Assembly: GCF_042453785.1 (NCBI RefSeq)
Contig: NC_091669.1
Location: 33,807,001 to 33,871,000 of the forward strand
Length of the DNA: 64,000 nt
Reading direction: 5' to 3'
Origin: Malus domestica
Taxonomy: Eukaryota; Streptophyta; Magnoliopsida; Rosales; Rosaceae
Each line of letters opens with the position of its first letter. Positions within the stretch are counted from its first letter, which is position 1. The translations under genes were made by a program, and so were the position numbers. The notes under the pieces were generated by a model. That model did not search any database. It saw only the letters and a list, made by a program, of their open reading frames with translations, and was not told the origin of the DNA. This document shows positions 40,601 to 52,456 of the stretch, one piece after another.

Positions 40601-40750
40601 AGCCTCAAGATTAAGACAAGCACTCGTCTTTTCAGTGTCTGACTGTCTCTCCCGCGTGAAGCTCCGCCGTCCAAAATCGTGAGCACCTCACAAATTTAAC
40701 AAAAACAAAACCCCATTTCCTCAGAACTTTCAATCCTTAAAATCCCACCA
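37640..40750. other. Intergenic, repeats and low complexity
   Basis: No gene is recognised. It contains a SINE-like element (39290-39418), a run of G at 39547-39557 and a GA/CT-rich stretch (39780-40260) without coding sense. The last 150 bp are the presumed leader of the lipase gene. Confidence 0.5.
39290..39418 (-). mobile_element. tRNA-derived SINE-like element
   Basis: On the minus strand the order is TACCACGGTCTAATGATATT (A-box-like region), TTCTTCACTTGTAAGTGAGA, then AGGTTCGATTCTCATC (B-box-like GGTTCGANTC) about 45 bp on, and GGGTGGGC-like downstream sequence. This is a pol III internal-promoter layout. The tail end is unclear. Confidence 0.6.
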
Positions 40751-40765
40751 ACTAACCAAACAGTA

Positions 40766-43700
40766 ATGTCGGTGGCGTGTGGCATGGAGTGCGTGGTCGT
40801 GTTGGGCTGTATGCGCTGGGTGTGGCGGCGCTGCACCTACATCGGCTCCAACGACAGCGCCACCTGGTCCTCCGCCACCCCCGACGAGTTCGACCCCGTC
40901 CCCCGCATCTGCCGCCTAATCCTCGCCGTCTACGAGCCCGATCTTCACAACCCCCACTTCATCCCCACCGTCGGATTCCGCCCCAACCCCGACTGGGTCG
41001 TCAAGCGCGTCACTTACGAACAAACCCTTGGACACGCGCCGCCCTACCTCATCTACGTCGACCACGACCACAAGGAGCTCGTCCTAGCCATTCGCGGCCT
41101 CAATTTGGTCAAAGAGAGCGACTACAAGCTCCTGCTCGATAACAAGCTCGGAATGCAGATGTTCGACGGAGGCTATGTCCACCACGGCCTCTTGAAGTCG
41201 GCGATTTGGCTGCTCAAAGAAGAGGGCGAGACATTGAAGCGGCTCTGGCTCGAAAACGGGTCCAATTACGATATGGTGTTTGCGGGTCACTCTTTGGGGT
41301 CTGGTGTGGCGACGCTGCTGACTGTGATTGTTGTCAACCACCGGGACTGGCTTGGCGGGATCCCTCGGAGAAAGGTGAGGTGCTACGCGCTTGCTCCGGC
41401 GCGTTGTATGTCGTTAAATTTGGCCGTCAAGTATGCCGATGTTATATACTCGGTGGTTCTGCAGGTGGGTTTGGCTGAGTTTAATATTGTTATTTGTGTT
41501 TCTTGAATGTGTTTGTTTGGTTTCGAACTGTTTTCGTGACTTGTGGATTGGTGATTGTGTTCGTAGGATGATTTCTTGCCAAGAACTGCAACCCCCTTGG
41601 AAGATATTTTCAAGTCAATCTTTTGGTTGGTTTTCTTTGAAACCATTAATTTTACTATATCACAATAAAGAAAACAAATTTATTTGGCGTTGTTGATTTT
41701 ATAGTGAAGTGAATTACTAAGAATTTTGGTGGTTTTGGACAGCTTGCCCTGCTTGATGTTTTTGGTTTGTTTGAGGGATACTTTCATACCAGAAGGTAGG
41801 AAGCTTAGGGATCCTAGAAGGCTTTATGCACCCGGGCGGATGTATCATATCGTAGAGCGCAAATTTTGCAGGTACCCCCCATGATACTTACAACAATCTT
41901 GTCATTTTATTTTTGTGGATCTTAAAAGTGGTCGAATTTCCATTGACAATGAAAGATGCCATTCGGTACTTACGGAGTCAAGTGTAATGAATTCCTGAAT
42001 GAATGCAACTTGCCTTTTTTACAGCTCTTGCACATTTACGTCATATCATTAATTTTCACATCCACACGAATCCAGTGCTTTGGATTTTGAATTTGTGACA
42101 GTAATGTGAAATTGGTGTCCTTGGCAATTGTTGCACGATGGCTACAAATTGTTTAGCTTTGTGATTCACATATTCTTAGTGGCTTTTCATGTGAAAGTAC
42201 TATGTACATCTGACGAGAACATTAGTCTTTAGACTCCATAGGTTCCTACCCACTAGAATCTCCTTTCTCCCTAGAGAGCTCATAGAAGAATCCCTACCTC
42301 AGGAGGTGGGCAGGGAGTATGATTTTTTATTGACAAATGATAACGTTAGTGGGTTAAATTGGTAGTTGTTAGGGCGGCCTGGGGGGAGGGGAGGGGGGCT
42401 TCGGTGTGGATCAAACCCGCACTAGGTTGCATAGGCATCATTGATGTCCACCATTGAGGTAGAGCACCATCGGCACAGGGACTATGGTTGAAGGTTTTTT
42501 TTTTTTAACTCCTCCCTAAAGTTTAGCTATGGAGCTCATTTAGGGAGCACATTGGAGATACTCTAACTCGTAACAAGAAAACATTTATGCTCGTTTGGAT
42601 GAGAGACTTTCAAAGCCCAAAGAACTTTAAAATCTATTCTTTAAAAAGCACTAAGCCTACCAATGAACTACTCAAACTGTCAAACATTACAAAGCTGCTC
42701 TAAAACACTACAAATGCACTACAAAGACACTAAGCAAGGGACTTTCAAAATGACCTTGGAAGGTGTCATTTGAAAGTTCTCTCAAAGTTATAGCATAGTC
42801 ATATTCAAAGTCCATCCACATAATTTTTTTGTTGTATTCCTAGCTTAGTTAACCTAAGTTCCATGGAACTTTAAATTAGCATCTAGTCCTTTTGAAAGTC
42901 CCTCAACATAACTTTTATGGTCCTTTCCTAACTAATTTAGCCTAAGTTCCATGGGACTTAAAAGTCCCTCATCCAAACGCACACCAGTTGTAACTTTTGC
43001 CTTCATTTTCTTTGGAATAAGTTTGAATCTTGTCTAATGTGTTTTGCTAGATTTTTACCAGGGTATGATGCAATTTGGAATAGATAAAAAATTAATGTGG
43101 GGTTTACAACAATACTTTAGAATGCTGCCCTGTTAGCTTTGAAATGATGCAAACCCCTTCTTTGTATCCTACAGGAAATAAGGAAAGACGAAAAGGAATA
43201 AAAATGCCTATAATTGTACATTGATTGGTCATAGTGCCGCAAAAAAATTGGATATAAAAAATATTACCATTTTCGAAGTTCTCTGTTAGTTAGGTATTAA
43301 GTGTAGGAGTATCTCTTGGTAAATACATCTTTTTTTATGTCAGGTTATGGTCTACTGATTGTGATAAACTGTTGGCGTATCTATAACAATGCTTGCATTT
43401 TTAAAGAAATCCATTATAAGCATTCAGCTATGGAGCTGGAAGTTTATTTATACCATACTTTGGCATCAAGTAAAATTTCCTGCTACCAGTTTACGAAGTT
43501 CTAAAATTGGATCAAATCTGTTTGTTTTGATGGGTTTCTCTTTGCGGGTTTGTCTGTTGAACTAGTATAAAGTTTTACTTTCTAGAAGACATTAGTGTTA
43601 TGTTGGAACCTAAACTGTTGTGTTCATGCGATGATTGAATTCCTCGTTGCTTGGTATAACAGATGTGGGAGGTTTCCTCCAGAGGTCCGAACTGCCATTC

Positions 43701-44937
43701 CTGTTGATGGGAGATTTGAACATATTGTCTTGTCATGTAATGCCACATCTGATCATGGAATTATCTGGATAGAAAGGGAAGCAGAGAAGGCTTTATTAGT
43801 AAGTGGAACATAACTTACAACCATAACCATTATCATTTCATTTCCCTACTCCCATGGTTATCATTTCATACATTTTATTTTTGTTATGTAAAACTAAATT
43901 AAATATGTTTTTAGCTCAATGGCAATTCTTCAATTTCCGCGGGAATGCAAAGAATATCAGCATTGTGTTTATTCTCCTGCTCAAATCCCGAAACTATCAT
44001 GATTGATTAGCTGTCCAGTAGTGTTCATAAACTACCAGAAGGGTCTTAATGCCCCCATGTAACTTGTGTCTTAAGTTATCTTTGGTTGTTGGAAAGGGAA
44101 AAGAGAGGAGAGAGAAAAGGGGGGGGGGGGGGGGGAGTGTTTAAATTGGTGTAAGGCACAAACGTGTCCTTGATCTCTTTTTCTTAGTTTGAGCAGAGGT
44201 AACAGGAGGGAAAAGATCAGAAGGAACAGGGCTTGTCTTCAATACACCATATTGACAATTTGATTTCCATTTGATATTGTCCCTTCATCTACTAAGCAAA
44301 TCAACTGCTCAAAGCTTTCCCTTACTCCACCCCCCCCCCCCCAAAAAAAAAAAAAAAAAACTCACATTAGTGGACATTCTTCAAGTACCAAGCATGTGTG
44401 AATTAGTATGATTACCAGAATGTGTTAATTACAGTTGTTTATGATTGCTAATTCTGGATCCGTTTTGCTAAGCATATTAGTGTATGTGAACCGTAATTTA
44501 AAGTAAAATAATGATTTGGGAGTTTTGTTGTTTGCTATTGAATTGTAAGTGCTTATCTTACATATGTTGAATAACTACTGATCAGTGATGTAATTACTCT
44601 TCAGCGAATGAAGGAAGAAAGTAGTTCTGAGACTGTAACAACTGCTCCAAAAATACAAAAACTTGAGAGGTTGCAGACCATTGAAAAAGAACACAAAGAT
44701 GCATTGGAAAGAGCTGTCAGTTTGAATGTGCCTCATGCTGTAACATCCAACAAGGAAGCCCCCGAAGACCAAAAACCGGAGAAGGCTCCAGAGATTGAAA
44801 ATCAGAGCGAAGATGCGGCAGATACAAAGTTGAAGTCCACTGGTGGAAGGGCAAGGTGGGATGATTTGGTTGAAAAGCTTTTCAAGAAAGATTCTGGGGA
44901 TGTACTGCTAACACGAGATTCAAATCCCCCAGAATAG
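40766..44937 (+). CDS. Class-3 lipase (DAG lipase / calmodulin-binding heat-shock protein type), five exons, 451 aa
   Basis: Exons 40766-41464, 41567-41625, 41743-41871, 43663-43798, 44605-44937; all introns are GT..AG and phases close at 1,356 nt. An alpha/beta-hydrolase fold with the nucleophile elbow GHSLGSG at about 174-180 (Ser176) marks a lipase_3 family enzyme. DHKELVLAIRG (about 101-111) is the oxyanion-side strand. The short second and third exons encode a Cys- and Leu-rich segment, then DPRRLYAPGRMYHIVERKF and DGRFEHIVLSCNATSDH, typical of the plant group annotated as calmodulin-binding heat-shock proteins or sn-1 DAG lipase-like. The C-terminal 110 residues are acidic and Lys-rich, probably disordered. 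Exon 1 is clearly GC-richer than its surroundings. Likely a membrane-associated lipid hydrolase; the substrate is not shown. Confidence 0.92.
42587..42985. mobile_element. MITE in intron 3 of the lipase gene
   Basis: Inverted ends CTCGTTTGGATGAGAGACTTT (shortened: TCGTTTGGATGAG) and CTCATCCAAACGCAC flank about 390 bp. The interior GGGACTTTCAAAA / TTTGAAAGTC blocks are also inverted. It has no coding capacity. Confidence 0.7.
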
Positions 44938-46178
44938 CAACATTCTTTGTTGGTGTAAAGTTTGCTCAATACAAGGCAAGGAGGAGATGAAGATACAAGC
45001 CAGCAGTAATCTAGGGTTTAAAAATAGGTGATCCACTCCTAATTGCACCAAGATCTTTTAAGATAAAGCCCTACACTTAAGAGCCATTCGGCTTAATACC
45101 ACCCAAGGTATTGGGCATAGGTGGTTAATTTGGGACACAATCAGTGCATTGCTGGACTTAAGAGCAGTACTAGCGGACACTAGAGGACACTAGCCACGTC
45201 TCTTTGAGGTTTAGGTACTTGTGAATGGTCCATGATTCATTTCCCACCCGCTTTAGAATATGTTAGAATTTGTACATTCTATAGGTAAAGGAGTTGTGCA
45301 TTACATAGAACTACTGGTCCATTACCCATGGGACCATGGGAGAGAATTGTCAATACAAAAGAATACTGAAATTCAGTTCCTCAAGCTCCTATCTGTGCGT
45401 CGAGTTCCATCTATGTTTTAATATAACCTCTTCAACTTGCAACCAAACATCAACTTTCGTTTTTACTTTTGTGAATCCAATAACCAAAAGCCAAAGATAT
45501 ATTTGTGGGAAATGACATTGCACTTCTAATTTCTCCTCATTCATCCTTCCCATTTTTTGTCTGGGACCAAAGGAGAATCAAGGGACAAACACAAGAGGAG
45601 GGCAAACCGATAGTGTGAAGCTCACAAACCATATTAAAATCAAGGATCTATTCAAGTATTGATGACATTAGATAAATACTTGCACCAATGTCTTTTGTGA
45701 TAAAATCTCGCATCTATCGTATTGTGTACAAGATAATATGTAAGCTTGGAAACAAGATCGGTATGATTAGTAGTGAGTTGCTCTTAACAACTTCCACATA
45801 TATACATCGTCTTACCCGATGAGCTAATTTCACATAGTCCCCTATTATTAATAACAAAAAATAACACAAAACGAGTGGCATTGGATGCAAGGATGAGATT
45901 GAGAGGGATAAAAAATGGATTGGTTTGGTCGGTTGATCAGTTTGATAGTACTTCAATTAAGGTAAAAGAAGGATCGGCAAAATAGGCGATCTTGTGCTTT
46001 TCACAGTATATTTTGGTACGTAACTGCAATGCTAATTTGAATGTTTAGAGTTTTTTTTTCTTTGTAGGTATCCATCCTTCATTTTTTAAGACAATTTCAA
46101 CGTGTTAATTAATTAAAGAATTATGAATCTTCAGTCAGATGAGGTAAATAAACGTTGGACATGTTGCCAATACTCGGG
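44938..46178. other. Intergenic downstream of the lipase gene
   Basis: The first few hundred bases should be the 3' UTR. Nothing else is recognised. Confidence 0.5.
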
Positions 46179-46196
46179 TCCATAAGTAGTATGTAA

Positions 46197-46363
46197 AAAA
46201 GGTCGTACCCAGTGCACAAGGCTCCCGCTTTACGCAGGGTCTGGGAGAGGTGAATGTCGGCTAGCCTTACCCCCATTTATGGAGAGGCTGCTCCCAAGTC
46301 TCGAACCCGAGACCTACCGCTCATGGGCGAAGGCACTTGCCATCGCACCAAGTGCAACCTCTT
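46197..46363 (-). mobile_element. Au-type SINE with target-site duplication
   Basis: Read on the minus strand it starts GAGGTTGCACTTGGTGCGAT (A-box region) and carries GGTCTCGGGTTCGAGACTT (B box). It ends in GCACTGGGTACGACC and a short T run, which matches my memory of the angiosperm Au SINE. The sequence TCCATAAGTAGTATGTAA is present at 46179-46196 and again at 46364-46381, an 18-bp duplication exactly at the ends. The copy looks full-length (about 167 bp) and little mutated. Confidence 0.9.
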
Positions 46364-46383
46364 TCCATAAGTAGTATGTAAGA

Positions 46384-47455
46384 AGCTAATTAATCATGGA
46401 AGCTCTAAACTTGAACTTTAAGCATGGATGGGATTCGTGGTATAAATTTGGTGGATTGATGGATGGATGGATGGATCCATGACCTAACTAACTTAATGAC
46501 ATGTTACTTAACCACTCACTGCTGATAATTCAAAAGCTCTAATTGGGGTTTAACTTACTAATGCAATCAGATTAGGTCTTCTGTCTTTTGTTGGTTAACG
46601 GCTGTAACAAGAAATACCTGAACGTGTTAACAACCTTCTGGCCATCTAAGTGCTTTTGCTTTTTGAGAAAACAGTCGCATAAAGCAACACTGCACTGACT
46701 CTTGATTTTGTTACTGTGGAACGGTAACAACTGTGCATGCAAACGGTGCAACTGAGCGATTAGTCAACTGGAGAAATCTACCAACGTTTTACATAATGAC
46801 CTATATATTATACACTAATTATTATTAAATGAGGGTTGTCATGCGTATTAACTTTCTAACTAGTTGGTTTGAGCAGTGGACAGTAAGTACGACAACACGA
46901 TTTAGATATTAACCATAATCTAACAAAAAAAACTATAATTACAAATTAACCATAAGGTATTCACCATAATAAAAAACACCAAATAATTGATTCTCCATCA
47001 ATTAATGAGTTTATACATTTCACCAATAAAACAAAAAAAAAATTTTAATGAAAATACATTTTGATCACATGATGTAAGCAACATGTAAAAAAACTATGAT
47101 TAGAAAAATGAAACTACAATAAAATCAAGAATCTAACCAAAAACATTAACACCCAAAACTACAACTTTCGGCTAGAGAAAAAAATTTAAAATTTATAAAT
47201 GCATATAACATTTTAGAAAATATAAAACGGGGCTGTAATAGGAGGATCTTATTATGTGTATATCAATCAAAGATCATCTTTGAGAAAATTCACTCAAATT
47301 GAAAATCTCATTTAAATATCAAATTGCGATGAAATAAATTGATGAACATAGTATTGTTGAAGAAACAATAAATGCTCACGACAAAAATCAAATAACTAAA
47401 CGACTTCTAATTTAGATGAATTTATGTAACAATGATTTTGAATGATGACCTAAAA
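46384..47455. other. Intergenic, AT-rich
   Basis: No gene seen. A (GATG)n microsatellite lies at about 46455-46475. Confidence 0.5.
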
Positions 47456-47854
47456 AATTATCAGCTTGGATTATAATATAAAATTGTGAACTGGATCCCT
47501 TCCTTTGAGGGGTCCCTCGAACATTTTATTTGAGGGACACCTTATAGCACTTATTCCGTAATTTTTTTTCAACAATCTAAATCATCTAAATTTTAGTACA
47601 TCATTCATAGAACATATTTGCAAAAACTTAGACAAATTTAAGGCCATTAAGACATTCAATTGTAGTGAAGAAAATAAGCGAATACAGTTTTTTAAGGAAA
47701 CACTAAAATGACTACCATTTAATCCAATGGTAAAATGGTTTCGTATTTGGATCATTTTTAATATAGATGATTTTTGAGAAAAGACCTAAAAATAGAAAGT
47801 TAGATCGTTGAAATACTATGTAAAGTGCTCAATCGTGTAAACACTTTTTTAAAA

Positions 47855-47998
47855 GGGTATGCTATGCACACCCCTTTTTACTTCTCACACACACCTTGTT
47901 AATTTCTATTTGTTGATCTTCTTCATTTCACCCGATCCGACGGTTAAAAATTAGAAGGGTGTGTGAAAAGTAAAAAAAGGTGTGTGGATATCACACCC
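47855..47998. mobile_element. Small MITE, family A copy 2
   Basis: The ends are GGGTATGCTATGCACACC and GGTGTGTGGATATCACACCC. The interior ACTTCTCACACACACCTTG and CCGATCCGACGG blocks are shared with the other family A copies. Confidence 0.75.
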
Positions 47999-48750
47999 TT
48001 TTTTTTTAAAATGGGTGTCTCCCTATTTTTTTTTTTTTTTTTGGAAAAAAATGCTAACACGTTGAGCTACCCCAACAATGCAACTTAAGGATTGTAATGG
48101 TTTTTATTTTAGGTCTTCTTTAACAGTAATCTCTAAAAAAATAATGTGATCAATTATAAAATTCACTGGCAACATAAGCAAGAGTCCATTTCTCTCAATA
48201 AATGTAAGCACATGTAATTTACATATTTTATAAGTTTTTTTAACACTTGGTCACTATTCAGTTAAGTTAGAGTTTAGACGTAAAGGTTTGACCAATTGAG
48301 TTGAGGTTTCACCATAAAACTAATTAACAATATGGAGAGTATCTCAATTCCTTATCAGCTTGGATTATAATATAAAATTGTGAACTGGATCCCTTCCTTT
48401 GAGGGGTCCCTCAAACATTTTATTTGACGGACACCTTATAGCACTTATTCCGTAATTTTTTTTTTCAACAATCTAAATCATCTACATTTTAGTACATCAT
48501 TCATAGAACGTATTTGCAAAAACTTGGACAAATTTAAGGCCATTAAGACATTCAATTGTAATGAAGAAAACAAGCAAATATAGTTTTTTAAAGAAACACT
48601 AAAATGGCTACCATTTAATCCAATGGTAAAATGGTTTTGTATTTGGATGATTTTTAGTATAGATGATTTTTGAGGAAAGACCTAAAAATAGAAAGTTAGA
48701 TCATTGAAATACGATGTAAAGTGCTCAATCGAGTAAATACTTTTTTAAAA

Positions 48751-48897
48751 GGGATGTGCTATCCACACACCAATTTTTACTTCTCACATAGCCTTTGTTA
48801 ATTTCTGTCTGTTGATCTTCTTCATTTCATCCGATCCGACGACCAAAAATTAGAAGGGTGTGTGAAAAGTAAAAATGAGTGTGTGTACATCACACCC
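48751..48897. mobile_element. Small MITE, family A copy 3
   Basis: The same element as at 47855 within the second copy of the 894-bp duplication. The ends are GGGATGTGCTATCCACACACC and TGTGTACATCACACCC. Confidence 0.75.
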
Positions 48898-49248
48898 CTT
48901 TTTAAAAAATGGGTGTCTCCCGAATTTTTTTTTTTTTTCGGGAAAAAAATGCTAACACGTTGACCTACCCCAACAATGCAACTTAAGGATTGTAATGGTT
49001 TTTATTTTAGGTCTTCTTTAATAGTAATCTCTAAAAAAATAATGTGATCAATTATAAAATTCACTGGCAACATAAGCAAGAGTCCTTTTCTCTCAATAAA
49101 TGTAAGCACATGTAATTTACATAATTTATAAGTTTTTTAACACTTGGTCACTATTCAGTTAAGTTAGAGTTTAGACGTAAAGGTTTGACCAATTGAGTTG
49201 AGGTTTCACCACAAAACTAATTAACAATATGGAGAGTATTCCAATTCC

Positions 49249-50065
49249 TTATAAGCTCATGCAAGGTCATTTCTTCCATCAATGCAGGACTCATTCTCAA
49301 TATGCCCTCTCATGTGTGGCGAATTTTTAATCCGAACATGTAAGCAACACAAACGGAGTGAAGTGGAACATGTGTGGCAATTGAGCTTCGAACGTGGGAC
49401 AACCTCTCTAAGACCATGAAGAAAGTTGAGGGTCTACCATAAAACTAATTGGCAATATGAGGAATAGGCCAGCTCTTTATAAGCTTATGCAAGATCCATT
49501 ATCTCATCAATGCAGACCCATTTTCCACAGTAGACATGTAGTATATGAGTTTTCAATCACTGAGTCCTATATAATTAATATCAGGTTCGTCTCTCTACTG
49601 CTAACTAATTATCTCAAACCTTGAGAATAAGATTAAGCTGTAGCCGCACTAGCTTAGACAATACAACCGGCACTGATAAAGAATGAGGTTTTACAGCATG
49701 CCTAAACCCAAACTGACTACTTGGCCACCCTTGAAGCAGTAGTACTCGTTACTCATACACTTCATATATAATAACATCAAATAATCGATTTATAATTATG
49801 AATATTCACCTGAGAATTAATTTAAACTTTTTAGTTTTAGCACATAATGATGTGAGGCGAGAGCAAACTTTTTGGATTTATATATGTTTAGGTAAAATTA
49901 ACCAGGAGGAGATCTGAAGGAACTTAAACTTATTATAGGGTTCGACAATAATTTGCATGAGAGGGAGATTTAATCAGAAAGTTTGGTACCTGAGACTGGT
50001 GATAAAACATGCAAAATCTTGATGTAGCAACCGAAACAAAGTACTCAAGACAAGTACCAATCTCC
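49249..50065. other. Intergenic with LTR-like interspersed repeat at its start
   Basis: 49249-49375 matches the repeat at 4888-5012. A related block recurs at about 49430-49520 (AACTAATTGGCAATATGAGG, CTTTATAAGCTTATGCAAG). The rest is AT-rich without genes. Confidence 0.45.
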
Positions 50066-50096
50066 AACCAATATTCTATCCAACCCTTATATATAC
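50066..50096 (+). promoter_or_regulatory. CCAAT and TATA boxes of the TPX2-like gene
   Basis: CCAACCAAT near 50065-50072 and TATATATA at about 50089-50096 lie 76-105 bp before the ATG at 50172, a usual spacing. Confidence 0.5.
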
Positions 50097-50171
50097 CATC
50101 TCACTTGGAGCATTTAGCACCCACAATTTATTCATTGGAGAGCTATAATTTCATATCATATATTTATATTT

Positions 50172-50455
50172 ATGGAGAAGACACACTCCAAATCTACTCT
50201 TAAGGTCGTGCATGGTTCTTAATTATGTGATTGACTTGTTAAATTATTTTGTTCTTCTTTAATTTCGATGCTGATGAGTATAATGATAGCTTGAAAGTGT
50301 CTCTTATATATCTTTCTTATTTCTTAACTTGGCCTTCTTCTCTTTTTTCTAATGAAGTTTGTGAAGAGTGCTTCACAGTTCACAACGGGTTTATGGAGCA
50401 CAAATTCTGAAGGAATGGTGAGATCAGACATAAATACCACCTCAATATATGAAAA

Positions 50456-50495
<40 letters not shown>

Positions 50496-52456
50496 GCTGC
50501 CAAGTTAGCATTTCAACATAGTATTAGTGTAGTTAATGGGGTTAATCAAGTGTTAAGCGGCTATATATTGTTGTAATTATTATAGGGAGGTGATGAACAA
50601 ACCTTGGTTCGATTAAGGTGATGAACATCTCTGTATATTTACAGTACTGGGACTTGTTCATAAAGTTATACCACTTGATTTATAGCTCTTTTATATGTTT
50701 CTTAATTTATTTTGGGTGGTGTTATCCACACACATCTTTTTACCGTTCACATACCTTTTGTAAATTTATGTTTTTTGAATTTTTTTTTTCCAATTTATTT
50801 AATCTAATGACCGAAAATTGAGAGGTATATGTGAATATTTAAAGGGAGTGTGTGAAAAACATTATCCTTTATTTTATGAAAATGTGCATTGTATCATGAC
50901 GTCATAAAGGTGATTCCATACAATAAATCACATTGCCATACTTTGTGTCCTTTCTTATAAAGGTTAAGGCAGAGTTACACCGTACATGATCAGGTCTAGA
51001 GAATTATATCCTTTTATGGAAATTATTAAGTCGCAAATGAGAGTGTAATAGCTAAAAAGGTACTTTCTTAATGATTTAAATCTAATTATTCGAGTGAAGT
51101 GGCATGAAGATAGAAAGTGCTTTCCTTATATAGTTAAGATCCCACAAGGTCACATCCTCAACAGAAATGAGTGATATACACTCTATCTTAATTTACTAGT
51201 GAGCATAAGCTACATCTGTTTTCAGTAAAATTATGCCTTCTTGGATTCTTGCATCACTTATAATTTACCATAGCATTGCCACTAAAATCATATTTTTCTT
51301 AATTTACAGCCAAAAGATGAATTCAAGGACAAATCAAAGGTAAATAATTAACTTATCAGGTTGTGTAATCTTACTACTACGCACTGGACCATGGTAAGCA
51401 CATGAATTTTAGACTTTTGAATTATTTGGACTTTTTTATTAAATAAAAAAAAATCTTGATCGTCCTTAATTAGCCTGATACATATCATACACTGAAGCAT
51501 GAGAATTTTAGTCAATCTCACTCTCTTGTGCCCCTCTTGCATGTTAACTACTGAACCTTGTTTATATATATAATAACTAGTCTTGTCAGAAGTCTCCTAC
51601 AATGGAAAATACCAAAGCTCAAGAAGTGAAACTTCACACTCAACAAAGAGCAACCAAACGAGCAATGTTCAACTACATGGTGAGTCGTCAGTTTTCCTTT
51701 TCGTGAAAATATTGACCGTAACTCTTTAATTTAGCCTTTCTCGGAACTCTTTATTTTCAGTTTTGTCAAATAATGGATATATAAATAACAGGTTGCGACC
51801 AAGCTGAGTATCTTGGAGCAGCAGAGAAAACAAGAAGAGATGTTGCAGAAGGTAGAGGCATATATATATGTATATATACATGTATACATATAAAAATATT
51901 TGAGAAGCAAAAACATGATTCTGATGGAAGAGTGCTGTAATAAATTAATTGAGCAGATGATAGAAGAGGAAGAGATTCGCTTGCTGAGAAAGGAGATGGT
52001 TCCAAGGGCTCAATTGATGCCATTTTTCGATAGACCTTTCATTCCGCAAAGGTAAAAACAATTTATTAATCCTCTCAGTGCAAGCATTTTGCTCCAGCCA
52101 ACCGTAATTTTGTGTGTAGTTGGGATACTTTTAGTATGTTATAATATACAACATAATTAATATCTCATTTTTTTGAGGTATTTAGTAATAATAATAAAAA
52201 GTAAAAACGTGCTATAATTTAACCAAAATTGTGACATTACGTAATAGAGTTCTGAATATACTGAAAATTTACCATATTCCTGTGCAGTTTTCTTCTTCTT
52301 CTTTTGATCTTCTTGCATTGCAGATCGAGCAGGCCTTTAACAATTCCTAGAGAACCAAGTTTCCGAATGATGAGCAGCAAGGGCTTCAGCTGCAACTCTG
52401 GCAGTGAACTCTACAATTTCCAAACCACAACTCAAGCTATGAATCCCATCAAGTAG
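50172..52456 (+). CDS. Small TPX2-domain (WVD2-like) microtubule-associated protein, seven exons, 166 aa
   Basis: Exons 50172-50204, 50358-50417, 51310-51339, 51590-51679, 51792-51851, 51957-52051, 52324-52456. All borders are GT..AG and phases close at 501 nt. The protein begins MEKTHSKSTLK. Residues about 60-145 carry the plant TPX2 signature: RATKRAMFNYMVATKLSILE, then EEEEIRLLRKEMVPRAQ and MPFFDRPFIPQR, then LTIPREPSF. Family members (WAVE-DAMPENED2-like) bind and bundle microtubules through basic coiled-coil segments. This one is short and lacks the long acidic N-terminal half of most members. Intron 2 is 0.9 kb and has a long TA microsatellite (about 50459-50492) and a family A MITE. 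The first two exons are the least certain, since their sequence is not conserved by eye. Confidence 0.8.
50459..50492. repeat. (TA)n microsatellite
   Basis: An uninterrupted TA run just after the donor of exon 2 of the TPX2-like gene. Confidence 0.95.
50714..50867. mobile_element. Small MITE, family A copy 4
   Basis: It starts GGGTGGTGTTATCCACACAC. The interior TTTTTACCGTTCACATACC and GACCGAAAATTGAGAGG blocks are shared with the copies at 31146, 47855 and 48751. The right end (GTGTGTGAAAAACATTATCC) is more decayed. Confidence 0.7.

Larger units (their letters stand above)
47461..49248 (+). repeat. Tandem segmental duplication, 2 x about 894 bp
   Basis: TCAGCTTGGATTATAATATA begins copies at 47461 and 48355. 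The sequences then agree nearly base for base (CTGGATCCCTTCCTTTGAGG, TGAACTGGATC, ATTTACATA, GTTTGACCAATTGAGTTGAG and so on) up to AACAATATGGAGAGTAT. Differences are scattered single changes and small indels in homopolymers. Each copy carries one MITE of family A. There are no coding frames. Confidence 0.92.
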
